Shown in pieces: positions 27,974 to 43,241 of a DNA stretch of 64,000 bases. The translations under genes and the position numbers were made by a program. The DNA lies in contig NZ_CANMVL010000013.1 of assembly GCF_947501415.1 (NCBI RefSeq), positions 1-64,000 of the forward strand, given 5' to 3'. Under the pieces are notes generated by a model. That model was given only the letters and a program-made list of their open reading frames with translations. It did no database searches and was not told the DNA's origin. Within the stretch, counting starts at the first letter, position 1. Each line of letters begins with the position of its first letter. This DNA comes from an uncultured Halomonas sp. GTDB taxonomy: Bacteria; Pseudomonadota; Gammaproteobacteria; Pseudomonadales; Halomonadaceae.

Positions 27974-28064
27974 TCAATAATCCTCATACTAACAACTGCG
28001 GCCATCCTGGGTGATCATGGCGGTCTCGAGAGAGTCGACAGCGGCCATCAGGAGCCGGCCGGGA
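27974..28064 (-). repeat. Decayed duplicate of the zwf 3' end in the zwf-pgl gap
   Basis: The last 42 bases of zwf (28069-28110, encoding [17 protein letters not shown]) recur in altered form at 27974-28018, where they would read [21 protein letters not shown] with one extra triplet. Similarity resumes further upstream as CAGGAGCC-purine-GCCGGG in both copies. The duplicate fills essentially the whole gap. Its AGGATTATTGA now forms the ribosome-binding region of pgl. Confidence 0.85.
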
Positions 28065-28068
28065 TGCC

Positions 28069-29562
28069 TCAATAGTCTTCATACCAGCTGCGGCCATCCT
28101 GAGTGATCATGGCGATGGAGGCTACGGGCCCCCAGGAGCCAGCCGGGTAACGGCGAGGTGGCTCGCCCCGGTCTTCCCAGGCAGCATTCAGGCTGTCACA
28201 CCACCGCCAGGCATACTCCACCTCATCGCGACGCACGAAGAGATACTGCTGCCCCTTCATCACCTCCAGCAACAGTCGCTCATAGGCATCGGGGATACGC
28301 GTCTTGGGAAAGGCGCTGTTGAAATCCAGATGCAGGGGGCCACGCCGCAGGCGCATGCCCTTGTCCAGGCCACTGTCCTTGGTCAGCACCTCCAGGGCAA
28401 TCCCCTCCTCGGGCTGCAGGCGGATCACCAGCTTGTTGGCGGCGAGATCACGCTGGTCCGGATCGAAGATATAGTGCGGCTGCTGGCGGAAGTGGATCAC
28501 GATCTGCGAGAGCTTCTCGGGCATGCGCTTGCCGGTGCGCAGATAGAAGGGCACCCCGGCCCAGCGCCAGTTGGCAACGCCGGTCTTCATGGCCACGAAG
28601 GACTCGGTATGGCTCTCGGTATTGGCGCCCTCCTCCTCGAGGTAGCCGGGCACGCTCTTGCCGTCGATGGTGCCGGCGGTGTACTGGCCGCGCACCACGT
28701 CACGCCCCAGCATGTCGTCGGTGAACGGCTTGAGTGCCTTGAGCACCTTGACCTTCTCATCGCGGATGGCGTCGGCATCCAGGTTTGCCGGTGGATCCAT
28801 GGCAATCAGGCAGACCAGCTGCAGCAGGTGGTTTTGGACCATGTCACGCAACTGACCGGCATCATCGAAGTAGCCCCAGCGCCCCTCGATACCGACCTGT
28901 TCGGCCACGGTGATCTCCACATGCGAGATATGGTTCTGGTTCCACTGGGTACCGAACAGGGGGTTGGCGAAACGCAGCGCGATCAGGTTCTGCACCGTCT
29001 CCTTGCCCAGATAGTGGTCGATGCGATAGATACGGGACTCGGGGAAGACGGCACCGATGGCATCGTTGATCTCGGCAGAAGAGGCCAGGTCGTAGCCGAT
29101 CGGCTTCTCGACCACCACGCGCGATTCGTCATCGAGGCAGCCGGTGGACTCGAGGTGTCGGCAGATATCGCCGTAGATCCTGGCGGCCACCGAAAGATAG
29201 ACCACCATCGGCCGCTCGGCACCCTGACGCCATTCATGGATGGCGGTGTAACCCTCGGGACGCGTGAAGTCGAGCTGCAGGAAATCGATACGCGCCAGAA
29301 AACGCTCCAGTGCCTTGCGATCAAGTTCCTCCGGCTTGACGCGGGCCTTCAGCGTCTTCTCGACCACCGCCCGAAAGCTGTCGCGGTCATGCTCCTGGCG
29401 AGCCAGCCCCAGCAGGCGAGTGGCGGGATCCAGCAGCCCCTCCCGCTCCAGGTGGAACAGCGACGGAAACAGCTTGCGTTGGGCCAGGTCGCCGAGAGCG
29501 CCGAACAGCGCCAGATCGATCTCGGCCCCAGTCGCTTGCCCGGCTCGGTTGTGTTGGCTCAT
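28069..29562 (-). CDS. zwf: Glucose-6-phosphate 1-dehydrogenase
   Basis: Oxidises glucose-6-phosphate to 6-phosphogluconolactone with NADP or NAD. The 497-residue protein has the cofactor loop [17 protein letters not shown], the active-site block [13 protein letters not shown] with the catalytic histidine region, and EKPIGYDL. The ATG at 29562 (AGGGGGTG upstream) is chosen over a GTG two codons earlier. First gene of zwf-pgl-eda, divergent from hexR across a 227-base control region. Variation in the cofactor loop (A-L-G-D-L-A) is normal for this group. Confidence 0.97.
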   Translation of the reverse strand: MSQHNRAGQATGAEIDLALFGALGDLAQRKLFPSLFHLEREGLLDPATRLLGLARQEHDRDSFRAVVEKTLKARVKPEELDRKALERFLARIDFLQLDFTRPEGYTAIHEWRQGAERPMVVYLSVAARIYGDICRHLESTGCLDDESRVVVEKPIGYDLASSAEINDAIGAVFPESRIYRIDHYLGKETVQNLIALRFANPLFGTQWNQNHISHVEITVAEQVGIEGRWGYFDDAGQLRDMVQNHLLQLVCLIAMDPPANLDADAIRDEKVKVLKALKPFTDDMLGRDVVRGQYTAGTIDGKSVPGYLEEEGANTESHTESFVAMKTGVANWRWAGVPFYLRTGKRMPEKLSQIVIHFRQQPHYIFDPDQRDLAANKLVIRLQPEEGIALEVLTKDSGLDKGMRLRRGPLHLDFNSAFPKTRIPDAYERLLLEVMKGQQYLFVRRDEVEYAWRWCDSLNAAWEDRGEPPRRYPAGSWGPVASIAMITQDGRSWYEDY

Positions 29563-29576
29563 CCCCACCCCCTTTC

Positions 29577-29641
29577 GTTAACTTACAAAAAAAATACGCA
29601 CAAGACGCAGGAAAAGCAAGCCTCGATAGTAACCTTACAAA
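29577..29641. promoter_or_regulatory. Two direct repeats with GTAA-NN-TTAC-like core before zwf
   Basis: GTTAACTTACAAA (29577-29589) and GTAACCTTACAAA (29629-29641) share the right-hand part TTACAAA and the following A-rich run, and are 52 bp apart, close to five helical turns. The second contains the exact GTAA-NN-TTAC core found in the edd palindrome; the first differs at one base. The left site lies only 15 bases before the zwf start, suited to repression. Confidence 0.45.
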
Positions 29642-29709
29642 CAAAAATGGCTTGCCGGCCACCTCTTGTGGCCTAAGCCCGGGAGGGCGAGCTAGGATAG
29701 TCACCACCA

Positions 29710-29724
29710 TGTAGTTAAATCACC
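29710..29724 (+). promoter_or_regulatory. Candidate HexR operator between zwf and hexR
   Basis: TGTAGTTAAATCACC matches the HexR consensus TGTA[AG]TT[AT][AT]ATTACA at 13 of 15 positions (differences at 12 and 15). It sits 66 bases before hexR and 148 before zwf, so one bound dimer could act on both divergent promoters. Inference from the known HexR regulon; not tested. Confidence 0.5.
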
Positions 29725-29789
29725 ACATTTTCCACCATCGCGCCAACTCGCGGCCATGCGCCGCCCCAGCACGGAGAGCTCGCCCCCCC

Positions 29790-30650
29790 ATGGCTCGTCA
29801 CGACCTGATCGATCGCATCCGACAGCGCCTCGAGGAACTCAACCGCTCCGAACGCAAGGTCGCCGACGTGATTCTCGCCGACCCGGCGGCCGCTACCGGC
29901 ATGAGCATCGCCACCCTCGCGCAGGCCGCATCCGTCAGCGAACCCACCGTCAATCGCTTCTGCCGCAGCTTCGACGCCAAGGGCTATCCGGACTTCAAGA
30001 TCAAGCTGGCCCAGAGCCTGGCCAGGGGCACCCCCTACGTAAGCCAGGCGGTGGAGCCCGACGATAGCGCCGCCGACTACACCCAGAAGATCTTCGGAGC
30101 CACCATCGCCGCCCTGGACGCCGCCCGCCGCCAGACCGACGTCACCCGTATCGAGCGCGTGGTCGACTTTCTGATCCAGGCAAAACAGGTGCACTTCTTC
30201 GGCCTGGGCGCCTCGGGTGCCGTGGCCCAGGATGCTCAGCACAAGTTCTTTCGCTTCAACCTGCCGGTCACTGCCTATATCGACGTGCTGATGCAGCGCA
30301 TGGTGGCCTCCACCTGTCATACCGGGGATGTGGTGGTGGTCATCTCATGGACCGGCCGCACCCGCGAACTGGTCGACATCGCCAGGCTGGCACGCGAGAA
30401 CGGTGCCGTGGTGCTGGGCATCACCGCGCCGAACTCTCCGCTGGCCCGAGAGTGCAGCGAGACCCTGGAGGTCGCGACTCCCGAGGATACCGATTACTAT
30501 ATGCCCATGACCTCGAGGATGATCCAGCTGGCCCTGATCGATGTGCTGGCCACCGGGGTCACCCTGCGTCGCGGCGAGGACTTCCTCGGCCACCTCAAGA
30601 AGATCAAGGATAGTCTTCAGGATACCCGCTACCCCGGCAGCGACGACTGA
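29790..30650 (+). CDS. hexR: HexR, RpiR-family regulator of Entner-Doudoroff genes
   Basis: A 286-residue regulator with the RpiR-type N-terminal helix-turn-helix (about 1-77; [40 protein letters not shown]) and a C-terminal SIS sugar-phosphate domain (about 125-265; [35 protein letters not shown]). In pseudomonads and other gammaproteobacteria HexR senses KDPG and controls zwf and edd. Its divergent position from zwf-pgl-eda supports the same role here. Confidence 0.94.
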   Translation: MARHDLIDRIRQRLEELNRSERKVADVILADPAAATGMSIATLAQAASVSEPTVNRFCRSFDAKGYPDFKIKLAQSLARGTPYVSQAVEPDDSAADYTQKIFGATIAALDAARRQTDVTRIERVVDFLIQAKQVHFFGLGASGAVAQDAQHKFFRFNLPVTAYIDVLMQRMVASTCHTGDVVVVISWTGRTRELVDIARLARENGAVVLGITAPNSPLARECSETLEVATPEDTDYYMPMTSRMIQLALIDVLATGVTLRRGEDFLGHLKKIKDSLQDTRYPGSDD

Positions 30651-30662
30651 GCCCCCACCGAC

Positions 30663-30701
30663 ACAACACCGCCTCGCCGAGCTTCGGCGAGGCGGTGTTG
30701 T
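30663..30701. terminator. Long perfect hairpin between hexR and the symporter gene
   Basis: Two 18-base arms (30663-30680 and 30684-30701) are perfectly complementary with a 3-base loop. There is no long T-run on either side, but the stem is very stable and lies between convergent genes, so a bidirectional terminator is likely. A 14-base direct repeat (GTTGTCTCTGGCAG) follows its end, at 30697-30710 and 30717-30730. Confidence 0.75.
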
Positions 30702-30767
30702 CTCTGGCAGTAGAGCGTTGTCTCTGGCAGCAGTGGGTGGTCAGCAGAAAGGCTGCTGGCTTGCGTC

Positions 30768-32366
30768 CTACACGCCGGCGAAGGCCGCGTAGATCACCAC
30801 CACCAGCACCACCAGCACGATTCCCACGGGTACGGCTCCCTTCCAGGGAGTCAGATCCACCGCCTGCACATCCTCATGCACCCAGGCGGTGTCACGTGGG
30901 CGCAGCTTGCCGATCAGCAGCATCATCGCGACCAGCAGCACAAAGACCAGGGTCACGAAATGGAACTCGTGCATGATCACGGGCAGCTTGTTGAAGGGCG
31001 GCACGAAGTAGCCGGCGGCGATCAACAGACAGCCCCCGATCAGCGCGATCTTGGCTGCCATGGGCGGGACCCGACGGGTAAGCAGCCCCACCAGCACCAC
31101 CGCCAGGATGGGGATGAAGTAGATGGCATTCATCTTCTGCAGATAGCCGAACAGGCTCTCCTGCCCGGCGAGTAGCGGGGCGATGATCATGGTCACTACG
31201 GCCATGACCCAGCCGAACACCTTGCCCGACCTGACCACCTGCTCCTCGCTGGCCTCCTTGTTGAGCACCCCCTTGTAGATCCCCAGGCTGAAGATGGTGG
31301 TGGTGCTGTTGAGTGCCGAGTTGAACGACGAGAGGATGGCACCCACCATGACTGCGGCGAAGAAGCCCGTGAGGTACGGCGGCAGTACATTGAACACCAG
31401 CTGGCCATAGGCCTCGTCTGCGCGCACCCCCTGATCGGCGTAGAGGTGATAGGCGATGATCCCCGGCAACACCAGATAGAGCGGCCCCAGCAGCTTGAAG
31501 AACCCGGTCAGCAACACACCCTTCTGGCCCTCCGCGAGGTTCTTGGCCGCAAAGGTGCGCTGGATGATCTGCTGGTTGGTCGTCCAGTAAAACACATTGA
31601 TCAGAAACACCCCGGTAAACAGGGTAAAGAAGGGTACCTGCTGCTCGGCACCCCCGATGGAGTTGAGCTTCTCCGGATCGCTGGCCTTGAGGATGTTCCA
31701 GCCCTCCAGCACGCCGCTGCCGTCACTGACCGCCTGCAGGCCAAAATAGACGATCACGAAACCACCGATCAGCAGTCCCACCCCGTTGAGGGTGTCGGAG
31801 ACGGCAACGGTGCGCAGGCCGCCGAACAGCGCATAGACGGCGCCTATGATGCCCACGACCCAGACGGTCAGCCACAGCAGCACGGTGGGCGACTGAACGC
31901 CGGTGAGCCCCTGCAGATCGAGCATGCCCTGCAGTCCCATGGCCCCCGAGTAGAGGATGATGGGCAGCAGGATCACCGCATAGGCGATCAGGAAGATGAT
32001 GTTGGTGATCAGCTGGGTGCCACGATCAAAGCGGATCTCGAGCAGCTGCGGCAGCGTCGCGATACCGCTTCTCAGGAAGCGAGGCAGAAAGAACAGGGCC
32101 AACGCCACCAGTGCAATGACGGCCACCACCTCCCAGGCCATCACGCTCAGGCCGTCGGTAAAGGCGGCGCCGTTGAGCCCCACCATCTGCTCGGTGGAAA
32201 GGTTGGTCATCAGCAGCGACCCCGCAATCAGCGGAAAGGTCAGGGTGCGGCCGGCCAGGAAGTAACCCTTGGTGCTTGAGTGATCGTCACTGCGCGTGAT
32301 GCGCCAAGTGATAAAGGCGACCAATCCCGTGAAGAACAGGAAGGACGCCAGGGTGAGGGCATGCAT
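30768..32366 (-). CDS. SSS-family sodium/sugar symporter (vSGLT/YidK-like), probable galactose transporter
   Basis: A 532-residue solute:sodium symporter with about 14 transmembrane helices. Blocks typical of the SGLT branch are DYFLAG-like [80 protein letters not shown] and [20 protein letters not shown], all close to the Vibrio galactose transporter vSGLT by eye. The ATG at 32366 follows AGAGG. The palindrome at 32416-32428 copies the operator of the galactonate operon, which argues for galactose or galactonate as substrate. It is separated from that operon by about 6 kb. Confidence 0.85.
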   Translation of the reverse strand: MHALTLASFLFFTGLVAFITWRITRSDDHSSTKGYFLAGRTLTFPLIAGSLLMTNLSTEQMVGLNGAAFTDGLSVMAWEVVAVIALVALALFFLPRFLRSGIATLPQLLEIRFDRGTQLITNIIFLIAYAVILLPIILYSGAMGLQGMLDLQGLTGVQSPTVLLWLTVWVVGIIGAVYALFGGLRTVAVSDTLNGVGLLIGGFVIVYFGLQAVSDGSGVLEGWNILKASDPEKLNSIGGAEQQVPFFTLFTGVFLINVFYWTTNQQIIQRTFAAKNLAEGQKGVLLTGFFKLLGPLYLVLPGIIAYHLYADQGVRADEAYGQLVFNVLPPYLTGFFAAVMVGAILSSFNSALNSTTTIFSLGIYKGVLNKEASEEQVVRSGKVFGWVMAVVTMIIAPLLAGQESLFGYLQKMNAIYFIPILAVVLVGLLTRRVPPMAAKIALIGGCLLIAAGYFVPPFNKLPVIMHEFHFVTLVFVLLVAMMLLIGKLRPRDTAWVHEDVQAVDLTPWKGAVPVGIVLVVLVVVIYAAFAGV

Positions 32367-32415
32367 GAGGGAGCCTCTCTTTTGTCGGTGTCGGGGCCCG
32401 ACCACAACCGGCCGG

Positions 32416-32428
32416 AATGTCTGACATT
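32416..32428. promoter_or_regulatory. Second GntR/FadR-type operator, before the symporter gene
   Basis: AATGTC-T-GACATT is a perfect palindrome, 50 bases upstream of the symporter start, and matches the site before the GntR gene (21156-21170) except at the free central base and one outer base pair. This places the transporter in the same predicted regulon. Confidence 0.7.
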
Positions 32429-32504
32429 AAGAATTGTCACGCCATTCTAGCCGGATATCCCTTCGTCAATATTCGACTTTGGTCAAAAAGAGGAGGATGT
32501 CTTT

Positions 32505-32518
32505 GTAAATCTTACCAA
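32505..32518. promoter_or_regulatory. Imperfect copy of the edd palindrome upstream of the symporter
   Basis: GTAA-ATC-TTACCAA, preceded by TT, resembles the edd element TTGGTAA-AC-TTACCAA, sharing TTACCAAGC exactly but with a 3-base spacer and one mismatch in the left arm. It could give the symporter a second, central-carbon-linked control. The longer spacer lowers confidence. Confidence 0.35.
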
Positions 32519-32586
32519 GCTGAGGGGTGCTAACACTCCGCGCCGGAGCGCGCCCCGCCAGGGGCGACACCCGGGCGCCAGGGCCG

Positions 32587-32961
32587 TCAGTAGCTGTAGT
32601 CGATCGAGGCCACGGCGGCGGTAACGGTGATCTCGACCTTGAGCTCATCGGCCGGCATCGGCGCACAGACGCAGGTACGTGCCGGGGCATGGCCGGCGGG
32701 AACCCAGGCGTCCCACACCGCGTTCATGGCAGCAAAGTCATGACCATCCTTGAGATAGATGGTGGCCGTCAGCAGACTCTCGCGATCACTGCCCACCTCC
32801 TTGAGCAGTGCATCCACACGGGCCAGCATGCTCTCGGTCTGTGCGGTGATGTCGCCATGGCGTGCCTCGGGGCCAGCTACCTGGCCGCACAGGTAAGCGA
32901 TGCCGTTGTGGATAACGGCACGACTCATGCGTGCCTTGGTGTCGTAGCGATTAATCGTCAT
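32587..32961 (-). CDS. RidA/YjgF/YER057c/UK114 family protein
   Basis: A 124-residue RidA-family protein, members of which deaminate reactive enamine/imine intermediates. The trimeric fold signature is visible in [47 protein letters not shown] and [24 protein letters not shown], where the Arg of PARTC and the Glu of VEI correspond to the active-site pair. AGGAG lies 8 bases before the ATG at 32961. Whether it is archetypal RidA or an Rid2/Rid3 subfamily member is not decided. No link to the adjacent sugar genes is obvious. Confidence 0.88.
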   Translation of the reverse strand: MTINRYDTKARMSRAVIHNGIAYLCGQVAGPEARHGDITAQTESMLARVDALLKEVGSDRESLLTATIYLKDGHDFAAMNAVWDAWVPAGHAPARTCVCAPMPADELKVEITVTAAVASIDYSY

Positions 32962-33317
32962 CGTTTTTCTCCTCGCTGTTGCATGAAAGGTGGAGACCAA
33001 TTATCACCCCTGCGCCAGGTAGCGTCGATGGCACACTTGCATGCCGTTCGCTGACCAGCTTGTAATCTCTTACGTCGTGAAAACCCTGGTGGCCGCTTCT
33101 CGGTGCATCGTAACAGCACGAGTATTATCGCCACACTACTCTCCAATATCCTGCCCCTCAGTGCCCCCCCCCTTAATTCAAGCGACAACCAAGGGCGAAC
33201 ACCCATAAGCAAAGACAGGCGCCAGACGTAAAAAGCCTGCGGCTACTGCCGCAGGCAAACATCGAAACAGCTAAGTATCCTAAAGTGAGATGCCGGCCGC
33301 TACCGAAGCAAAGCCAA
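32962..33317. other. Gene-poor 356-base gap between RidA and porin genes
   Basis: Apart from the porin terminator at 33230-33256 and the presumed ridA promoter on the minus strand, nothing is recognised. Short open frames here have no ribosome-binding site and no family resemblance. The stretch is lower in GC than the neighbouring genes. Confidence 0.6.
33230..33256 (-). terminator. Rho-independent terminator of the porin gene
   Basis: On the minus strand a 9-bp perfect stem (GCCTGCGGC / GCCGCAGGC) with a 4-base loop is followed by TTTTT. It lies 62 bases after the porin stop codon. Confidence 0.9.
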
Positions 33318-34820
<1,503 letters not shown>

Positions 34821-34899
34821 TTATTGTCGAGACGTGGCATCTCGAAGCCAGGATGCCCGGGGTACCGGAGACGGACCGGCGCGGAAGATCACCACAAAA

Positions 34900-34946
34900 C
34901 TTAATCGTTACAGATACCAATCGCAAAATGAATCTTGTAATATTAC
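34900..34946. promoter_or_regulatory. Porin promoter region with two candidate operators
   Basis: CTTAATCGTT at 34900-34909 is identical to part of the LacI-type site before the ABC importer (35978-35995), but its right arm is poorly symmetric. GTAA-TA-TTAC at 34937-34946 is a perfect palindrome with the same core as the edd and zwf sites. Both lie 90-140 bases before the porin start, in an AT-rich stretch. Dual control (substrate-specific and central-carbon) is an inference. Confidence 0.4.
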
Positions 34947-35056
34947 TACTTATGTCTAATGATCTTGCACGCTGACGGAACAAGCACGTAACTTATTTAC
35001 AAAGCTGCACGATCCTGACATACCCTGCGTCGTTTGACCGCCCACGAGGCCTCGCG

Positions 35057-35910
35057 ATGAGTAGCGATATTCCCCCGCACATGCTGGGCATGATGCACCT
35101 GCATGAGCGCCCCGAACTGTAGGCACTCGAGCGGCTGGCCGACTGGCTCGAGGCTCGCCTAGATCAGGGTCTCAACTGGTTCGATCACGCCGACATCTAC
35201 GGTGGCCAAGGCAAGAACGAGCGGCTATTCGGTGAGGCAATACGCTGCCGTCCCGGCCTGGCCCGGCGAGTTCGGGTGACCACCAAGGCCCGCACCCGGA
35301 TGGACCGGGGTGATACCAAGCACTACGACAGCTCGCCAGCGTGGCTGGCCGGTGCCATCGACCGCGCCCTGACGCGGCTGGGCGTCGAGCGTCTCGACGC
35401 CTTCCTAATTCACCGCCCTGACCCGTTGATGGAGACCGAGGCCACCGCCCGGGTGCTGGACGATGCCGTGCGCGACGGCAAAGTCGCCTCGCTGGGAGTC
35501 TCCAACTTCATGCCCGAGCAGTGGCGCCGCCTGCAGGAAGCACTGTCAAAACCGTTGATGTATCACCAGCTGCAGCTATCTCTCACCAATTCGGCCCCGC
35601 TGCTCAACGGCCACTTCGATGCTCTGTGCTGAGACGGCCTTTTGCCCCTCGCTTGGTCGCCTCTGGATGGCGGCGCGCTGTTCGAGGGTAGCGCCGGTCA
35701 GACCCTGAATCGCCTGGCCGATCCCATGGCGTCAGCCCTGCCGGTATCGCCTTGGCTTGGCTGCGTTGCCTGCCGGGGGCGCCGGTACCAGTGATTGGCA
35801 CCCTCGACCCGTCGCGGATCACAACCCTGCAGGAGGATACACGGCTGTCCCTGCCACGACTGGATTGGTACGCCCTGCTGGAGGCAGCCCGCGGCCACGA
35901 GGTCGCCTGA
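35057..35910 (+). pseudogene. Broken aldo/keto reductase (YdhF-like)
   Basis: The remnant reads from MSSDIPPHMLGMMHLHERPEL through NWFDHADIYGG and FLIHRPDPLMETEATARVLDDAVRDGKVASLGVSNFMPEQW to IALAWLRCLPGAPVPVIGTLDPSRI, covering almost a full AKR of the E. coli YdhF type (about 284 codons). Three lesions are visible: TAG at 35120 where CAG is expected, TGA at 35630 where CGA is expected, and a one-base loss near 35728 (ATGGCGTC for ATGGGCGTC) that shifts the frame. Both nonsense changes are C-to-T transitions. High residual similarity implies recent inactivation. The longest intact piece (35276-35632) has no start signal of its own. Confidence 0.9.
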
Positions 35911-35977
35911 CGGCCAGAGACTGCGACCAAAGTCGCGGTTGAAACCCAGTTTAAGCGGCAGCTATTTTGTAATTACG

Positions 35978-35995
35978 ATCTTAATCGTTTAAGAC
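35978..35995. promoter_or_regulatory. LacI-type operator candidate before the alpha-glucoside operon
   Basis: ATCTTAATCGTTTAAGAC has a central CG, typical of LacI-family operators, and 7 of 9 symmetric pairs. It is 94 bases before the binding-protein gene. The LacI-family gene at the end of the cluster is the obvious candidate to bind it. Confidence 0.5.
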
Positions 35996-36088
35996 AACCA
36001 AAGACACCCGAGCGCACTGCCTGCAAGCGACACATCTCGACGAACTCTCCCTGGAACAGCGACAACAACAAGTCACGAGGAAAGCTAC

Positions 36089-37351
<1,263 letters not shown>

Positions 37352-37363
37352 CCGGAGGTCGAC

Positions 37364-38334
<971 letters not shown>

Positions 38335-38338
<4 letters not shown>

Positions 38339-39177
38339 ACCGATATCAGCAGATCAAGCTCGCCAAGCAGATCGGTAAATGGGCCCTGATCGCCGTGATC
38401 ATGGTCTACGCCATCTTCCCCTTCTACTACGCCGTGATCACCTCGCTGAAGCCCTCCAGCGAGCTGTTCCAAGTCGATTATTGGCTGTCCTCGGTGGACT
38501 TCGGCAACTATGCGCAGATCTTCTCCCAGAAGAGCTTCGTGCAGGCCATCGGCAACTCGATCCTGGTCGCCATCAGCGTGGTGTTCATCGCCCTGCTGCT
38601 CGGCATCACCGCTTCCTACGCACTGGGCCGGGTCCGCTTTCGCGGCCGCACCACCGTGATGCTGGTGGTCCTCGGTGTCTCCATGTTCCCCCAGGTCGCG
38701 GTGCTCTCCGGGTTGTTCGAGGTCATCCGCACCCTGAACCTGTACAACAGCCCCGGCGGCCTGATCCTCAGCTACACCATCTTCACCCTGCCGTTCACCG
38801 TCTGGGTGCTGACCACCTTCATGCGTCAGCTGCCGATGGAGCTCGAGGAAGCCGCCATCATGGACGGCGCCACCCCCTGGGTGACCATCACCAAGGTATT
38901 CCTGCCGCTGATGTGGCCGGCCATGGCCACCACCGGCCTGCTAGCCTTCATCGCCGCCTGGAACGAGTTCCTGTTCGCCCTGACCTTCACCCTCACCGAC
39001 AGCGAGCGCACCGTGCCGGTGGCCATCGCCCTGATCTCCGGCGGTAGCCAGCACGAGCTGCCCTGGGGGCCGATCATGGCCGCCTCGGTCACCGTCACCG
39101 TGCCGCTGGTGATCCTGGTGATGATCTTCCAGCGTCGCATCGTCTCTGGCCTCACCGCCGGCGCCGTCAAGGGATAA
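38335..39177 (+). CDS. thuG: ABC sugar permease, MalG/ThuG type
   Basis: A 280-residue permease with six helices, the partner of the preceding subunit. The EAA loop reads EEAAIMDGATPWVTITKVFLPLMWP (about residues 170-195). It ends 5 bases before the alpha-glucosidase start, and its 3' end carries the AAGGG that serves as ribosome-binding site for that gene. Confidence 0.92.
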
Positions 39178-39182
39178 GCTTC

Positions 39183-40841
<1,659 letters not shown>

Positions 40842-40853
40842 CCCCCTATCACA

Positions 40854-40876
40854 TGCCGGCGCCTAGGGCGCCGGCA
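40854..40876. other. Intra-operon hairpin between alpha-glucosidase and ATPase genes
   Basis: TGCCGGCGCC-TAG-GGCGCCGGCA is a perfect 10-bp stem with a 3-base loop, 13 bases before the ATPase start and close to its ribosome-binding site GGGAG. With no T-run it is more likely an mRNA-stability or attenuation element than a terminator. Confidence 0.7.
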
Positions 40877-40888
40877 GGGAGTCGCAAG

Positions 40889-41995
<1,107 letters not shown>

Positions 41996-42023
41996 AGGCC
42001 AGCGGACACCTCGACAGCATCCT

Positions 42024-42053
42024 CCCGTCCCCGACCGTCAGGTCGGCGACGGG
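42024..42053 (+). terminator. Probable terminator after the alpha-glucoside operon
   Basis: A 13-bp stem with a single mismatch (42024-42036 with 42041-42053) and GTCA loop follows the ATPase stop by 28 bases. The downstream sequence GGTCCTGTT is only weakly T-rich, so termination may be partial and let some transcripts reach the LacI gene. Confidence 0.6.
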
Positions 42054-42107
42054 GGTCCTGTTAACCGCTGGCCTGCAACGGTATAATCACGCCGAGATAT
42101 CATCATC

Positions 42108-43172
42108 ATGGATTCGCCTGTGCCACCCGCCCCTCCCCGCATCACCCTCAAGGACCTGGCCCGGGAGCTCGGCGTGTCCACGGCCAGCATCTCCAACGCC
42201 TTCAATCGCCCCGACCAGCTCTCGCCCAAGCTTCGCGAGCGCATCCTAAGTGAGGCGCGGCGACTCGGCTACTCGGGCCCCGATGCCAAGGCACGCAGCC
42301 TGCGCACCGGCCGCTCACGGATCATCGCCGTGGTGCTCGCCGAGACACTGACCTACAGCCTCAATGACGCCGTGGCCAGCGAGCTGCTGGCCGGCATCGC
42401 CGAAGTGCTCGACGCCCATGGCCACACCCTGCTGCTGCTCTCCGGCCGTCAGCATGTCTCACAGGTTCCCGGCGCCGCCAACATGGCCGACGGCTACATC
42501 ATCTACGGCCTCATGCCGAGCCCGACGATGCTCGAGGGGCTGCCCGTCCAGCGCCCGATGATCTCGGTCGACTTCGATATCGCCGGGCATCCCAAGGTGC
42601 ATGTCGACAACGCCCCGGCCTGCCATGCCATCGCGACTCATGCCCTGGCCGATCCGCCAAGGCGCCCCGGCATCATCAACCTGCGCCTCACCGAGACCGC
42701 CTGCAACGGCCCCGTCACCGCCGACCACACCCTGCTGGGTGCCGATCAGACCATCACCCGCTCGCGGCTGTCCGGCTTCCACCGCGCCCTCGAGGAGCAC
42801 GGCTTCGATCCGGCGACGGTGCCGATGTGGAACATCGAGGAGAACACCTTCGAGGTCTGCGCCCCGGTGATCGAGGCGATCCTCGATGCGCCCGACGACG
42901 AACGACCGGACCTGCTGTTGTGCATGTCCGACCGCATCGCCCTGACCGTCGTGACGCTCGCCGAGCAACGCGACCTGCGAGTACCCGAGGACCTTCGCAT
43001 CACCGGCTTCGACGGTATCGCCGAAGGCCAGTACCGGGCGCCACGCCTGACCACCGTGCGTCAGGACAGCGCCGAGAAGGGCCGCATCGCCGCCCGCATG
43101 ATCCTCGGTCTCAGCCCCCGCGAGGATCGCCTGCTCGGCACCGAACTAATTATCGGACAAAGCTGTCCGTGA
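42108..43172 (+). CDS. LacI-family transcriptional regulator of the alpha-glucoside genes
   Basis: A 354-residue regulator: N-terminal helix-turn-helix with hinge (about 12-68; ITLKDLARELGVSTASISNAFNRPDQLSPKLRERI) and a periplasmic-binding-protein-like ligand domain. TATAAT about 26 bases before the start is a plausible -10. It follows the operon after a hairpin and is the only specific regulator in the cluster, so it most likely controls the importer and perhaps the porin through sites with a central TCG. A 15-residue loop (LTETACNGPVTADHT) in the ligand domain is unusual but typical lengths vary. Confidence 0.88.
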   Translation: MDSPVPPAPPRITLKDLARELGVSTASISNAFNRPDQLSPKLRERILSEARRLGYSGPDAKARSLRTGRSRIIAVVLAETLTYSLNDAVASELLAGIAEVLDAHGHTLLLLSGRQHVSQVPGAANMADGYIIYGLMPSPTMLEGLPVQRPMISVDFDIAGHPKVHVDNAPACHAIATHALADPPRRPGIINLRLTETACNGPVTADHTLLGADQTITRSRLSGFHRALEEHGFDPATVPMWNIEENTFEVCAPVIEAILDAPDDERPDLLLCMSDRIALTVVTLAEQRDLRVPEDLRITGFDGIAEGQYRAPRLTTVRQDSAEKGRIAARMILGLSPREDRLLGTELIIGQSCP

Positions 43173-43178
43173 CCCGAA

Positions 43179-43220
43179 ACCATGACGCCCCGGGCCGAAC
43201 CGGCACCGGGGCGTCATGGT
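43179..43220. terminator. Bidirectional hairpin between lacI-type and usp genes
   Basis: Perfect 15-bp arms (43179-43193 and 43206-43220) with a 12-base loop between two convergent genes. No long T-run is present on either side, but stem stability and position fit a shared terminator. Confidence 0.75.
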
Positions 43221-43241
43221 CACAGGACAATCGCTAGGAGA

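Noticed and set aside
28330..29676. Open frame antisense to zwf extending into its promoter
   Set aside because: Shadow of zwf; composition is antisense-like and no start signal is present.
35276..35632. Apparent intact small aldo/keto reductase
   Set aside because: It is the middle piece of a broken gene bounded by in-frame stops, with the rest of the family sequence readable on both sides.
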